Assembly: GCA_020633625.1 (NCBI GenBank)
Contig: JACKDJ010000055.1
Span: 1-13,641 of the forward strand
Reading direction: 5' to 3'
Origin: Myxococcales bacterium
Lineage (GTDB): Bacteria > Myxococcota_A > Bradymonadia > REDH01
Length of the DNA: 13,641 nucleotides
A program made the position numbers and the translations under genes. The notes under the pieces are model-generated. The model had not been told where the DNA came from, made no database searches, and saw nothing but the letters and a program-made list of their open reading frames with translations. Positions 1 through 7,409 of the stretch are shown piece after piece (position 1 is the first letter of the stretch; the number at the start of each line of letters is the position of its first letter).

Positions 1-1068
1 GGGGTCGGCGCCCGCGGACCTTGGGCCGACGCGCAGCCCGCCGCCCGCGTCGACCCGCGCGACGCTGCCACCGCCGGCGCCGACCGTGTGGATATCGAGC
101 GCGGAGACGGACAGCGAGAAGCGCCCCACCCTGCTCTCTCGGCGCATCGGTACCGCGCCGACGCAGAGCGCGACATCGGTCGACGTGCCGCCCATGTCGA
201 AGGTGACCACCCCTCGCAGGCGCGGCTCTCGGGCGACGACGGCGCGGGCGATCTCCTGCGCCGCCAGCGCGCCGCCGGCGGGTCCGGAGGTCGCCGTCGT
301 CACGGGACGCGCGGCCGCCTCGACGAGCGACAGCCGACCACCGGCAGACGACATCACGCAGACGGAGGCGGCGGCCGGCTCGAGGCGCGCGAGGTAGGTG
401 GCGAGGACGGGTTGGACCATCGCGCTCGCGACGGCCGTCGTCGCGCGCTCGACCTCGCGCGGCTCGGCGCTGACCTCCGACGAGAGCGTCACACGGTCGT
501 CCGGACAACGCGCGAGGATGACATCGCGGATCTCGCGCTCGCGCGCGGCGTCGACGCCGGCGTGCAGGAGGCACACAGCCCAGCTTCTGGGGCGCGCGTC
601 CATGGCGTCGATCGCAGCGTGCAGCGCGCCGAGGTCGACGGGCTCGACCGCGGCTCCGCTGGCGTCGATGCGGCCGCGCACGCCGACGGTGAGCGGGCGC
701 GGGACGAGCGACTCGCGCGGCGCGACGTGGAGCGCGTACAGCTCCGGCCGGGTCTGCCTTCCGATCGCGAGCAGGTCTTCGAAGCCGGCGTCGACGACGA
801 GCCAGGTCTCTGCGCCGCGCTCCTCGAGCAGCGCGTTGGTCGCGACGGTGGTCCCGTGGACGAGCTCATCTGCGTCCCCGCCGAGCGCCGCGGCGACCCG
901 GCGGACGGCATCGAGGACCGCCGCGGCGGGATCCGCGGGAGTGCTCGGTACCTTGGCCACCGCGACGCGGTCACCGCGCCGACCGACGGCGTCTGTGAAG
1001 GTGCCGCCGGTGTCGACGGCGACGATCAGGCGCTCGGGGTCGGGGAGGGTCTCGGGCGTCGCGGGCAC
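1..1068 (-). CDS. Hydantoinase A / 5-oxoprolinase family ATPase subunit (partial, C-terminus beyond the left edge)
   Basis: The first 356 residues are visible; family members are usually about 650-700 residues or more, so roughly half is missing. Family signatures appear in order: the actin-fold phosphate loop VDTGGTFTDAV (about residue 18), TTVATNALLE, SGPAGG, TFDMGGTSTDVAL, HTVGAGGGS, and GPRSAGADP at the window edge. Such proteins use ATP to open cyclic amide rings (5-oxoproline to glutamate, or hydantoins), usually with a HyuB-type partner, which may lie beyond the edge. No ATG precedes the first motif; a GTG 27 nt after the glutamate dehydrogenase stop, with GAGAAG just upstream, is the best start. 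The two genes share a reading frame, separated only by the TAG. Co-transcription with glutamate dehydrogenase suggests a 5-oxoproline to glutamate to 2-oxoglutarate route, but substrate cannot be assigned from the sequence. The family call is firm; the start is less so. Confidence 0.93.
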   Translation of the reverse strand, partial: MPATPETLPDPERLIVAVDTGGTFTDAVGRRGDRVAVAKVPSTPADPAAAVLDAVRRVAAALGGDADELVHGTTVATNALLEERGAETWLVVDAGFEDLLAIGRQTRPELYALHVAPRESLVPRPLTVGVRGRIDASGAAVEPVDLGALHAAIDAMDARPRSWAVCLLHAGVDAAREREIRDVILARCPDDRVTLSSEVSAEPREVERATTAVASAMVQPVLATYLARLEPAAASVCVMSSAGGRLSLVEAAARPVTTATSGPAGGALAAQEIARAVVAREPRLRGVVTFDMGGTSTDVALCVGAVPMRRESRVGRFSLSVSALDIHTVGAGGGSVARVDAGGGLRVGPRSAGADP

Positions 1069-1095
1069 CGGCTTCTCGCGCGGAGCGGCTCGCGG

Positions 1096-2439
1096 CTACG
1101 GGAAGATGCCGCGCTCGGCGTACGATGCCTGAAGTCGGTCGAGGGCGCACGCGAGGGCTGCGATCCGGTTTGGAACCGCGAGGGCGGTCGCCTTCGCACG
1201 CATCCGCGCATAGGCGTCCTGGATCTTCGCGCGCAGGCGCGTGTCGACCTCCTTGAGGTCCCACGACTCGGACCGCCGGTTCTGCACCCACTCGAAGTAC
1301 GAGACGACGACACCGCCGCCGTTCGCGAAGATGTCGGGCAAAACGGTGATCCCGCGCGACTCGAGGACGACGTCTCCGGCGGGCGTCGTGGGGCCGTTCG
1401 CGCCCTCGACGATGACGCGGCAGCGCAGGAGCTTCGCCTCGTGCGCGCCGATCTGGAACTCGAGCGCCGCGGGGATGAAGACGTCGCACGCGAGGCCGAA
1501 GAAGTCGTCGCGTGTGCACGAGGCGGCCTTCGCGTAGCCGGCGACGCCGCCGTTGGCGGCGACGTAGGCGGCGAGCTCTTCGGGGTCGATGTTCTCGTCG
1601 CAGATCGAGCCGGTGTGGTCGCTGACGCCGACGAGGATGCCGCCGGCCTTGGAGAGGATTCGGGCAGCGTGCGAGCCGACGTTTCCGAAGCCCTGGACGG
1701 TGAAGCGGGCGCCGTCGAGGCTGAAGTTGTTCTCGTCGGCCCACTCGTCGAGCGCGAAGACGACGCCCTGGCCGGTGGCCTTCTCGCGTCCGACGGAGCC
1801 GCCGGCGGTGAGCGACTTGCCGGTGACGACGCCGCGGACGGCGTTCTTCTTCGTGATGTCTTGCCCGTTCATGTAGGTGTCCATCATCCAGACCATGGTC
1901 TGGGCGTTGGTCCCCATGTCGGGCGCTGGGATGTCGTACTCGGGTCCGATGTTGGAGCCGAGGTCGTGGGTGAAGCGTCGGGTGATCCGCTCGACCTCGT
2001 TGCGGCTGAGCACGCGCGGGTTGCAGCGGACGCCGCCCTTTGCGCCGCCGAAGGGGATCTGCATGAGCGCGCACTTGTATGTCATCAGCGCCGAGAGGGC
2101 TTTGACCTCTTCGCGCGTGACGTGTTCGCTGTAGCGGATGCCGCCTTTGTAGGGGCCGAGGATGTTGTTGTGTTGGATCCGGTATCCGGTGAACAGGCGG
2201 TACTCGCCTGAGTCCATCATCGCCGGGAAGTTCACGATGATCTCGTTCTTCGGCTCGGAGAGCACGAGCCGGACCTTCGGCACGGTGCCGTTTGCCTCCA
2301 TCGCGCGGTGAAGCTGCTCGAGGTGGACCTCGAAGAAGTTCAGCTCACCGCCGTCGGAGGAGTCGCCGACCGGCTTCGGGGGGTCGATCGGAGTGAAGCG
2401 GGACTGGACGCGAACGTTCGAAGCGGGCTTTTTGGCCAT
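1096..2439 (-). CDS. Glu/Leu/Phe/Val dehydrogenase family protein, probably glutamate dehydrogenase
   Basis: This 447-residue cytoplasmic enzyme has the usual length of hexameric glutamate dehydrogenases, which interconvert glutamate with 2-oxoglutarate and ammonia using NAD(P). The N-terminal dimerisation domain carries K98 (GPYKGGIRY), K122 and the catalytic lysine K134 in PFGGAKGG, followed by D174 in PAPDMGT. The Rossmann fold begins near residue 243 with GFGNVG at 250-255. The segment VVSYFEWVQN contains S380, equivalent to the serine that contacts the glutamate side-chain carboxylate in characterised enzymes, which favours glutamate over leucine or phenylalanine. The ATG is preceded by a perfect AGGAGG at good spacing. 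It lies 48 bp after an uncharacterised gene and 27 bp before the hydantoinase A-like gene, suggesting an operon. Coenzyme preference (NAD or NADP) was not determined. Confidence 0.96.
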   Translation of the reverse strand: MAKKPASNVRVQSRFTPIDPPKPVGDSSDGGELNFFEVHLEQLHRAMEANGTVPKVRLVLSEPKNEIIVNFPAMMDSGEYRLFTGYRIQHNNILGPYKGGIRYSEHVTREEVKALSALMTYKCALMQIPFGGAKGGVRCNPRVLSRNEVERITRRFTHDLGSNIGPEYDIPAPDMGTNAQTMVWMMDTYMNGQDITKKNAVRGVVTGKSLTAGGSVGREKATGQGVVFALDEWADENNFSLDGARFTVQGFGNVGSHAARILSKAGGILVGVSDHTGSICDENIDPEELAAYVAANGGVAGYAKAASCTRDDFFGLACDVFIPAALEFQIGAHEAKLLRCRVIVEGANGPTTPAGDVVLESRGITVLPDIFANGGGVVVSYFEWVQNRRSESWDLKEVDTRLRAKIQDAYARMRAKATALAVPNRIAALACALDRLQASYAERGIFP

Positions 2440-2441
2440 CG

Positions 2442-2458
2442 GGCACCTCCTGGGTGCC
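2442..2458 (-). promoter_or_regulatory. Hairpin enclosing the glutamate dehydrogenase ribosome binding site
   Basis: On the minus strand GGCACC, a five-base loop CAGGA and GGTGCC form a perfect 6-bp stem. The AGGAGG ribosome binding site lies partly in the loop and partly in the 3' arm, three bases before the ATG. This could modulate ribosome access. The complementarity is plain in the sequence; any regulatory role is inference, and a stem this short can be chance in GC-rich DNA. Confidence 0.35.
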
Positions 2459-2487
2459 GTCGTTCAATCACCGGTGGGCCCGCTCGG

Positions 2488-3255
2488 TCAAATCGGTCGC
2501 GTGACGCGGCGCGTTGGCTCGATCGGCTCGGTCGTCCTCACGGCTGTGCCGAGATCGATGGTGATACGGGCGCGGGCGCCGAGGCGAACACGGAGGCCGT
2601 CGAGGAGCGCTGGCGCGTCGCCGCTGGCCGTGGCGGTGGTGGCAGCGTCGTGCGGCGAGGCGGCGACGAGCGCGTCGACGCCGAGCAGCGCGCCCATGAG
2701 ACCGCCGCGCAGGCCGGGCTCGACGCGCGCCGCGTCGAGCCGGCCGTCAGCGCTGGCGGTGATCTGTGCGCCCCACGGATGGGTCGCGGGGCCGGCGTCG
2801 AGGGCGAGCTCCCACCCCCGGGCGCTGGGGTCGTCGCGAAGGAGCGCCGCGCCCGAGAGGCGACCCTCGGACGCCAGCGCGCCGAGCGAGAGTGTGCTGC
2901 CGAAGAGCGGCGCGGGGGCCGCGAGTGCGTCCACGCGCAGCAGTGGGAGCGGACGGGTGGACGCAGAGAGCGCGCGGTGAAGAGCCGCGGCGTCGACGCG
3001 GCCGCGCGCGGGGTCGACCCAGGCGAGCGCGCGCGAGCGACTCGGCGAGGCAGCGGCGGCGGCCGCGACGGCGCGGAGCCAGCCTGGGTCGCCGATGACG
3101 AAGATCGGGCGGTCGTCGTCTGCGGCGTCGACCGAGTTGGCGGCGGTGTGACTGTCGGGCGGGGTCCAGATCACGTCGACGGCGTCGAGGCATCCGCGAG
3201 CGATGGCGCTCGCCGGGACCCCGGGGGACACGTAGGCGGCTCGGGGGCTGGTCAC
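2488..3255 (-). CDS. Uncharacterised protein, 255 residues
   Basis: No family was recognised. The frame is accepted because it has strong third-position G/C bias, a protein-like composition rich in Ala, Leu and Asp, and fits between a terminator upstream and glutamate dehydrogenase downstream; the other open frames here give arginine/proline-rich translations. There is no signal peptide or membrane helix. Residues 45-63 (DDDRPIFVIGDPGWLRAV) look like a beta-strand followed by a helix, and the second half alternates short hydrophobic strands with glycine-rich turns. A loose resemblance to lipid-kinase C-terminal domains was considered, but the glycine-rich catalytic motif is absent. The start is GTG with only a weak GAGCGAGA upstream, so the N-terminus is uncertain. 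It ends 48 bp before glutamate dehydrogenase and is probably co-transcribed with it. Confidence 0.72.
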   Translation of the reverse strand: MTSPRAAYVSPGVPASAIARGCLDAVDVIWTPPDSHTAANSVDAADDDRPIFVIGDPGWLRAVAAAAAASPSRSRALAWVDPARGRVDAAALHRALSASTRPLPLLRVDALAAPAPLFGSTLSLGALASEGRLSGAALLRDDPSARGWELALDAGPATHPWGAQITASADGRLDAARVEPGLRGGLMGALLGVDALVAASPHDAATTATASGDAPALLDGLRVRLGARARITIDLGTAVRTTEPIEPTRRVTRPI

Positions 3256-3314
3256 GGTGGGTCTCGCTCGGGCCTGGGTTTCGACGTGTGGGGTCGAGCG
3301 TGGTGCGGTTGTTC

Positions 3315-3354
3315 AAAACGACGAACGCCCGGCTCGCGCCGGGCGTTCGTCGTT
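3315..3354 (-). terminator. Intrinsic terminator of the triple-DsbA lipoprotein gene
   Basis: A perfect 17-bp inverted repeat (3317-3333 with 3338-3354) closes on a four-base loop that reads GCGA on the minus strand, a GNRA-type stable tetraloop. It is followed on that strand by TTTT. It starts 16 bases after the stop codon of the lipoprotein gene, so it should end that transcript and isolate the glutamate dehydrogenase cluster downstream. Confidence 0.9.
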
Positions 3355-3370
3355 CGGAGGTCGGCGCGGG

Positions 3371-5347
3371 CTAGTTGCCGGCGAGGACGCGGTCGAACTC
3401 GGCGCGGATCTGCTCGGGCGGGCGAGCGCCGCCGAACTTCACGCCGTTGATGTACCACGCGGGGGTGCCGGTGACGCCGACGGCGGTGCCTTCGGCCATC
3501 TCGGCGTCGACTGCGGCGGCGTACGTGTGGTTGTCGAGGGCGGCGCGGAAGGCCTCCATGTTGAGGCCGACCTGCTCGGCGTAGCGCTCGAGGTCCGGGC
3601 GCGTGAGGTTCTGCTGGTTCTCGAACATGAGGGCGTGCATCTCCCAGAACTTGCCCTGGGCCTTGGCGGCGAGGGCGGCCTCGGCGGCGAGGTGGGCGTT
3701 CTGGTGGAAGCTGAGGGGGTACATCTTGACGACGACGCGGACGCGGTCGGCGACGCCCTCGAGCGCGGTGCGCAGGTTGTTCTCGAAGCGCGAGCAGAAC
3801 GGGCACTGGTAGTCCGTCCAGATGACGATGGTGGCGCGCGCGTCGGCGGGGCCCTGCGAGGGGGCGTCGCCGATGTTGATGTTCACGGGTGCGGCGGGCG
3901 CGGCCGGAGCGGCCGGAGCGGCGGCCGGGGCGGCCGCGAGCATCGGGGCCTCGCCGCGGACGGCGTCGGCCTGCAGCGCGTCGTAGACGCCGGCGCGGGC
4001 GGTGCCGGCCGTGACGAGGTTGCGGGCCTCGGTCAGGCGCTCGTCGACGACGCTCTTGAAGCGGTCGACGGGCTGGGCGCCGCGGAGGCGGTAGCCGTTG
4101 ATGAAGAAGTGCGGGGTGCCGCGGGCGGCGAGGCGGGTCGCGAGAGCCTGGTCCTCGGCGATGCGGGCCGTGGTGGCCTCGGCGGCCATGTCGGCGTTGA
4201 AGCGGTTGATGTCGAGGCCGAGCTGGCTGGCCCACGCGGTGAAGTTCTCATCGGTGAGCGCCTGCTGGTTCTGGAACATCAGGTCGTGCATCTCCCAGAA
4301 CTTGCCCTGGTTCTGCGCGGCGATCGCGGCGCGGGCGGCCGGCATGGCGCGGTCGTGGAACGGGAGCGGGTTGTGCTTGAAGACGATACGGACGTCGTTG
4401 CCGTAGTCGGTGCGGAGCTGCGCGAGGGTGGGCTCGACGCGGCCGCAGAACGGGCACTGGAACTCGGAGAAGACGACGACGGTGACGAGCGCGTCGTTGG
4501 GGCCGAGGACGGGGCTCGCGCCAACCGGGACGTAGAGCTCCGCGTTCGGGTCCGGCTCGGCCGGGCGGGGCTGCGCGGCCTGCGGGGCGGCAGCCGGCGG
4601 CGCGGCGGCGGCGGCGGCGGCGAGGCGCTCGCCGTAGGCCTCGCCCACGGTCTTGCCGCCGTCGATGAGGCCCTGCATCGCCGTGATCTCCTCACGGATG
4701 ATCGACGCGAAGTCGTCGAACGGGCGCGCGCCGGTGACCTGGCGACCGTTGATCATGAAGTTCGGGGTGCCGCGGATGCCGAGGCGGCTGCCGAGGTCGA
4801 GGTCGGCCTGGATGGCGGGGCCGAACGTGTTGCCGTCGAGCGCGGCGGCGAACGCGGTCATGTCGAGGCCGAGCTGCTGCGCGTAGGAGTCGAGGTTCGT
4901 GCGCTCGAGCGCGCGCTGATTCGCGAAGAGCAGGTCGTGCATCTCCCAGAACTTGCCCTGCGCGTTTGCGGCGAGGGCCGCCTGCGCCGCGAGGTTCGCG
5001 TGGCTGTGGAACGGAAGCGGGTTCTGCTTGAAGATGACACGGACCTTCCCCTCGAACTCGGGGGTCGTCATGATCTGCTCGATCGTCGGGTTGACGCGGC
5101 TGCAGAACGGGCACTCGAAGTCCGAGAAGGCGACGATCGTGACCAGGCCGTTCGGCGCGCCCTTGAGCGGCGACGCAGCGAGGTTCCAGCTGTCGCCGGG
5201 ATCGAACTGGGGAGTGTTCGGGTCGACCGCGGGTGCAGCCTCCGGCGCGTTGTTCGTCGCGTCCTCGCGCGCCGTGTTCGTACGGCAGGCGCCGAGCAAC
5301 AGCGCGAGCGCCATGAGCGTCAGTAGCAGTCCTCTAACTCGGTACAT
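3371..5347 (-). CDS. Lipoprotein with three tandem DsbA-like thioredoxin domains
   Basis: The 658-residue protein begins with a lipoprotein signal peptide ending in LGAC (lipidated Cys21). Three homologous DsbA-type domains follow, each with a CPFC active site (C79/C82, C298/C301, C515/C518), a conserved PLxFH segment, a GKFWEMH helix motif, and the cis-proline loop as GTPNF (P195), GTPHF (P412) or GTPAW (P629). Active sites are spaced 219 and 217 residues apart, and Ala/Pro-rich linkers (about 240-268 and 468-488) join the domains. All catalytic residues are present in each copy. The inferred role is thiol oxidation or disulfide exchange on envelope proteins, facing the periplasm. Typical DsbA proteins carry one domain of about 200 residues. 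The ATG has GAGAGGAAG upstream. It appears monocistronic: the kinase gene upstream ends 172 bp away and a strong terminator follows. Whether the domains oxidise, reduce or isomerise is not readable from the sequence. Confidence 0.95.
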   Translation of the reverse strand: MYRVRGLLLTLMALALLLGACRTNTAREDATNNAPEAAPAVDPNTPQFDPGDSWNLAASPLKGAPNGLVTIVAFSDFECPFCSRVNPTIEQIMTTPEFEGKVRVIFKQNPLPFHSHANLAAQAALAANAQGKFWEMHDLLFANQRALERTNLDSYAQQLGLDMTAFAAALDGNTFGPAIQADLDLGSRLGIRGTPNFMINGRQVTGARPFDDFASIIREEITAMQGLIDGGKTVGEAYGERLAAAAAAAPPAAAPQAAQPRPAEPDPNAELYVPVGASPVLGPNDALVTVVVFSEFQCPFCGRVEPTLAQLRTDYGNDVRIVFKHNPLPFHDRAMPAARAAIAAQNQGKFWEMHDLMFQNQQALTDENFTAWASQLGLDINRFNADMAAEATTARIAEDQALATRLAARGTPHFFINGYRLRGAQPVDRFKSVVDERLTEARNLVTAGTARAGVYDALQADAVRGEAPMLAAAPAAAPAAPAAPAAPVNINIGDAPSQGPADARATIVIWTDYQCPFCSRFENNLRTALEGVADRVRVVVKMYPLSFHQNAHLAAEAALAAKAQGKFWEMHALMFENQQNLTRPDLERYAEQVGLNMEAFRAALDNHTYAAAVDAEMAEGTAVGVTGTPAWYINGVKFGGARPPEQIRAEFDRVLAGN

Positions 5348-5464
5348 TCGCTTCCTCTCAGTGGTGTAGGCAGGGTAACCGACGGGGTGGCCTTACCGGA
5401 GCCGGCGCTGAAACGCAAACGCGATTGAGGCGCGCGGGCGCGGCGCAGATATCGAGGTCGTGCC

Positions 5465-5491
5465 AACACTCGGCCGCGGCGTCATCATTCC
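5465..5491 (-). promoter_or_regulatory. Possible SigR-type promoter upstream of the triple-DsbA gene
   Basis: The minus strand reads GGAAT, 19 bases, then GTT, about 118 bases before the lipoprotein start. It resembles the candidate promoter of the ECF sigma gene in this window but has CGGAAT instead of GGGAAT and one extra spacer base. It falls just after the kinase stop codon, in the only gap where a promoter for the DsbA gene could lie. Short motifs like this arise by chance, so it is a weak candidate. Confidence 0.25.
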
Positions 5492-5519
5492 GCGCCCCCC
5501 GAACTTTCTGCTCTAGCCC

Positions 5520-6680
5520 CTACTCCAGAGGGGTCGTCCGGCGAACCGTTGGCTGGGCGCCGGTGACCGTGAAGTCCTCTACCTCGGGCACCGCGGGCAC
5601 GCCCAGCGGGGTCGGGAGCTGCCACGACTCCCGGGGCAGCCGGACGACGAACTCCGACCCCTCCCCCACCTCGCTGTAGACGCGGACGTCGCCGCCGAGC
5701 GCCGAGGCGAAGTGCTTCACGATCGCGAGCCCGAGACCCGTCCCGCCGACGGCGCGGCTGCGACCCTTGTCGACACGGTAGAACCTCTCGAACAGCCGCG
5801 GCAGGTGATGCTTCTCGATGCCCATGCCGGTGTCGCGCACCGAGAGCCGCAGCCGACCCTTCTTCCGCACCTCGGCGGTCACGTAGATCTCTCCGTCGGC
5901 CGGCGAGTACTTGATCGCGTTCTCGGTCAGGTTCCGCAGCACGTACTCGAGCGCGCGTGGCTCCGAGAAGATCCGCTCCACCTCGGCCGCCACGGCGACG
6001 TGTACGCGCATCCGCTTCTCGTCGAGCGCTTGCGCCTGGTGGGTCAGCACGTCGTCGATCAGCGTGCGGAGCCGAACCTCGACGAACTGCCGCTCGAGAC
6101 CGACCGACTCCGCCTTCGCGAGCGTGAGCAGGTCGTTCACCAGCGCGGTCAGCCGCTCCGCGTTGCGGTTGATCGTCACCACCTGCTCGGTCACGAACTC
6201 CGGGAGCCCGAAGTCGCCGGTGGCGAGCGTCTCGGACCACCCGCGGATCGCGGCGATCGGCGTTCGGAGTTCGTGCGAGACGTTCGCGACGAAGTCCTGG
6301 CGCACGCGCTCGAGGCGCCACACCTCCGTCCGATCCATCAACAGGATCGCCACTCCGGTCACCTTCCCCTTCTGGAGGCGCGGCATCACGCAGACGTCGA
6401 CGCGGCGGATGTGGCCGCTGTCGTTGTTGATCTCGCCGCGGAACGCCTCGCCGTCGACGAGCGCCTCCTCGACGATCTGCTGCAGCGGCCGAAGGCGACA
6501 GGCTTCGCTCATCGGCGTCCCGACCAGGCGCCGCGCGCGTGCGGCGTCGTCGAGACGGATCAGCCGCGCGGCGACGTCGTTGCACTGCGCGATCGTCCCG
6601 TCGGCCCGCAGCGACATCACGCCTTCGTGCATCACCGGCATGATGACCGGGAGCAGCGCGAACGGTGGCTTGGTGCTCAA
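5520..6680 (-). CDS. PhoR-like sensor histidine kinase, soluble (PAS-HisKA-HATPase)
   Basis: The 386-residue kinase has a PAS-type sensory domain (about 17-118), a HisKA dimerisation domain with phospho-acceptor H136 in VSHELRTP, and an ATPase domain with N-box NLTENAIKYS (N254), G1 DTGMGI (283-288), F-box FERFYRVD and G2 GGTGLGL (312-318). It should autophosphorylate and pass phosphate to the regulator encoded just upstream. The start is TTG overlapping the regulator's TGA stop (TTGA), with AGGG seven bases upstream; ATG codons at residues 14 and 17 are alternatives. PhoR proteins normally have an N-terminal membrane helix, but none is present here, so the kinase is probably cytoplasmic or recruited by a partner. 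A short proline-rich tail follows the ATPase domain. The kinase call is certain; the phosphate-sensing assignment is by family resemblance only. Confidence 0.95.
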   Translation of the reverse strand: MSTKPPFALLPVIMPVMHEGVMSLRADGTIAQCNDVAARLIRLDDAARARRLVGTPMSEACRLRPLQQIVEEALVDGEAFRGEINNDSGHIRRVDVCVMPRLQKGKVTGVAILLMDRTEVWRLERVRQDFVANVSHELRTPIAAIRGWSETLATGDFGLPEFVTEQVVTINRNAERLTALVNDLLTLAKAESVGLERQFVEVRLRTLIDDVLTHQAQALDEKRMRVHVAVAAEVERIFSEPRALEYVLRNLTENAIKYSPADGEIYVTAEVRKKGRLRLSVRDTGMGIEKHHLPRLFERFYRVDKGRSRAVGGTGLGLAIVKHFASALGGDVRVYSEVGEGSEFVVRLPRESWQLPTPLGVPAVPEVEDFTVTGAQPTVRRTTPLE

Positions 6681-7381
6681 TCGGTGTCCCTCGCGAAGCG
6701 GTAGCCGACACCGCGGACCGTCTCGACGTACTCGCCGGCGTCGCCGAGCTTCTCGCGCAGCCGCTTGACGTGCGTGTCGACGGTCCGCGGGGTGACGACG
6801 ACGTCGACGCCCCAGACCTCGTCGAGGAGCTGGTCGCGAGTCTGAACGCGGCCGGCACGTTCCATCAGCGTCCTCAGGAGCCGGAACTCCAGCGCCGTCA
6901 GGTCGATCAGCTCTCCTTCGACCATCACGCGGTGTGCGGCGGAGTCGACCTCGATCTCCCGGTAAACCAGCGGCGCCTCGTCCGCGGCCGAAGGTGCGGC
7001 CGGCGGCGCCGCGGTGGCACGCTTCAGCAGCGCCTTCACCCGCAGCACGAGCTCGCGCGGAGAGAACGGCTTCACGACGTAGTCGTCGGCGCCGAGCTCG
7101 AAGCCGACCACTCGGTCGATCTCCTCGGCCTTTGCGGTGAGCATGATGATGGGGATCTCTGCGGTCAACGCGTCGCCCTTGAGGATCTTGCAGACGTCGG
7201 TGCCCTGCAGGTCGGGCAGCATGAGGTCGAGGAGGATCAGGCTTGGGCGGCGCTCCCGCGCAGCCGCGATGGCCGAGACTCCCGTCTGGGCCGAGATGGT
7301 CACGAAGCCTGCCTGTTTCAGGTTGAACTCGACGAGCTTGAGGAGGTCGAGCTCGTCGTCGACGATCAGGATCGGGTTCAT
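6677..7381 (-). CDS. PhoB/OmpR-family response regulator
   Basis: This 234-residue transcription factor has a receiver domain with acidic residues D8/D9, phospho-acceptor D52 (LLDLMLPD), T82 and K104 (VVKPFSP), an Ala/Pro linker near 123-135, and a C-terminal winged helix with the recognition-helix signature TPRTVDTHVKRLREKLG and ending GVGYRF. That C-terminus is typical of PhoB-like regulators. The ATG before NPILIVDDE is chosen because GAGAGG lies seven bases upstream; an in-frame upstream ATG at 7447 would add a non-conserved tail. The stop codon overlaps the kinase's TTG start by two bases, so the pair is translationally coupled. A candidate promoter and repeated CGTCAC elements lie in the divergent gap just upstream. 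Neighbouring genes give no clear clue to the signal (no pst or phoU). Confidence 0.96.
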   Translation of the reverse strand: MNPILIVDDELDLLKLVEFNLKQAGFVTISAQTGVSAIAAARERRPSLILLDLMLPDLQGTDVCKILKGDALTAEIPIIMLTAKAEEIDRVVGFELGADDYVVKPFSPRELVLRVKALLKRATAAPPAAPSAADEAPLVYREIEVDSAAHRVMVEGELIDLTALEFRLLRTLMERAGRVQTRDQLLDEVWGVDVVVTPRTVDTHVKRLREKLGDAGEYVETVRGVGYRFARDTD

Positions 7382-7409
7382 CGGTGCGCCTCTCGGTGAG
7401 AACGATCGC

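Noticed and set aside
88..2211. A 707-codon open frame on the plus strand
   Set aside because: It lies antisense to the hydantoinase A-like and glutamate dehydrogenase genes, both with unmistakable family motifs. Its translation is Arg/Asp/Gly-rich without domains; long antisense frames are expected at this GC content.
2488..3255. Diacylglycerol kinase-like domain
   Set aside because: Only a vague resemblance in the second half; the GGDGT nucleotide-binding motif and the GTGNDFA motif are absent.
3257..5326. A 689-codon open frame on the plus strand
   Set aside because: It is antisense to the triple-DsbA gene; the translation is low-complexity Val/Glu/Arg/Gly and mirrors that gene's internal repeats.
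3371..5347. CRISPR-like or transposon-type repeats suggested by recurring blocks
   Set aside because: The recurrences are about 650 bp apart, lie in one frame and encode the same protein motif, so they reflect domain duplication.
5390..5418. TTGCGT-N17-TAAGGC as a housekeeping promoter for the triple-DsbA gene
   Set aside because: Spacing is right, but the -10 matches the consensus at only two positions, so it was not annotated.
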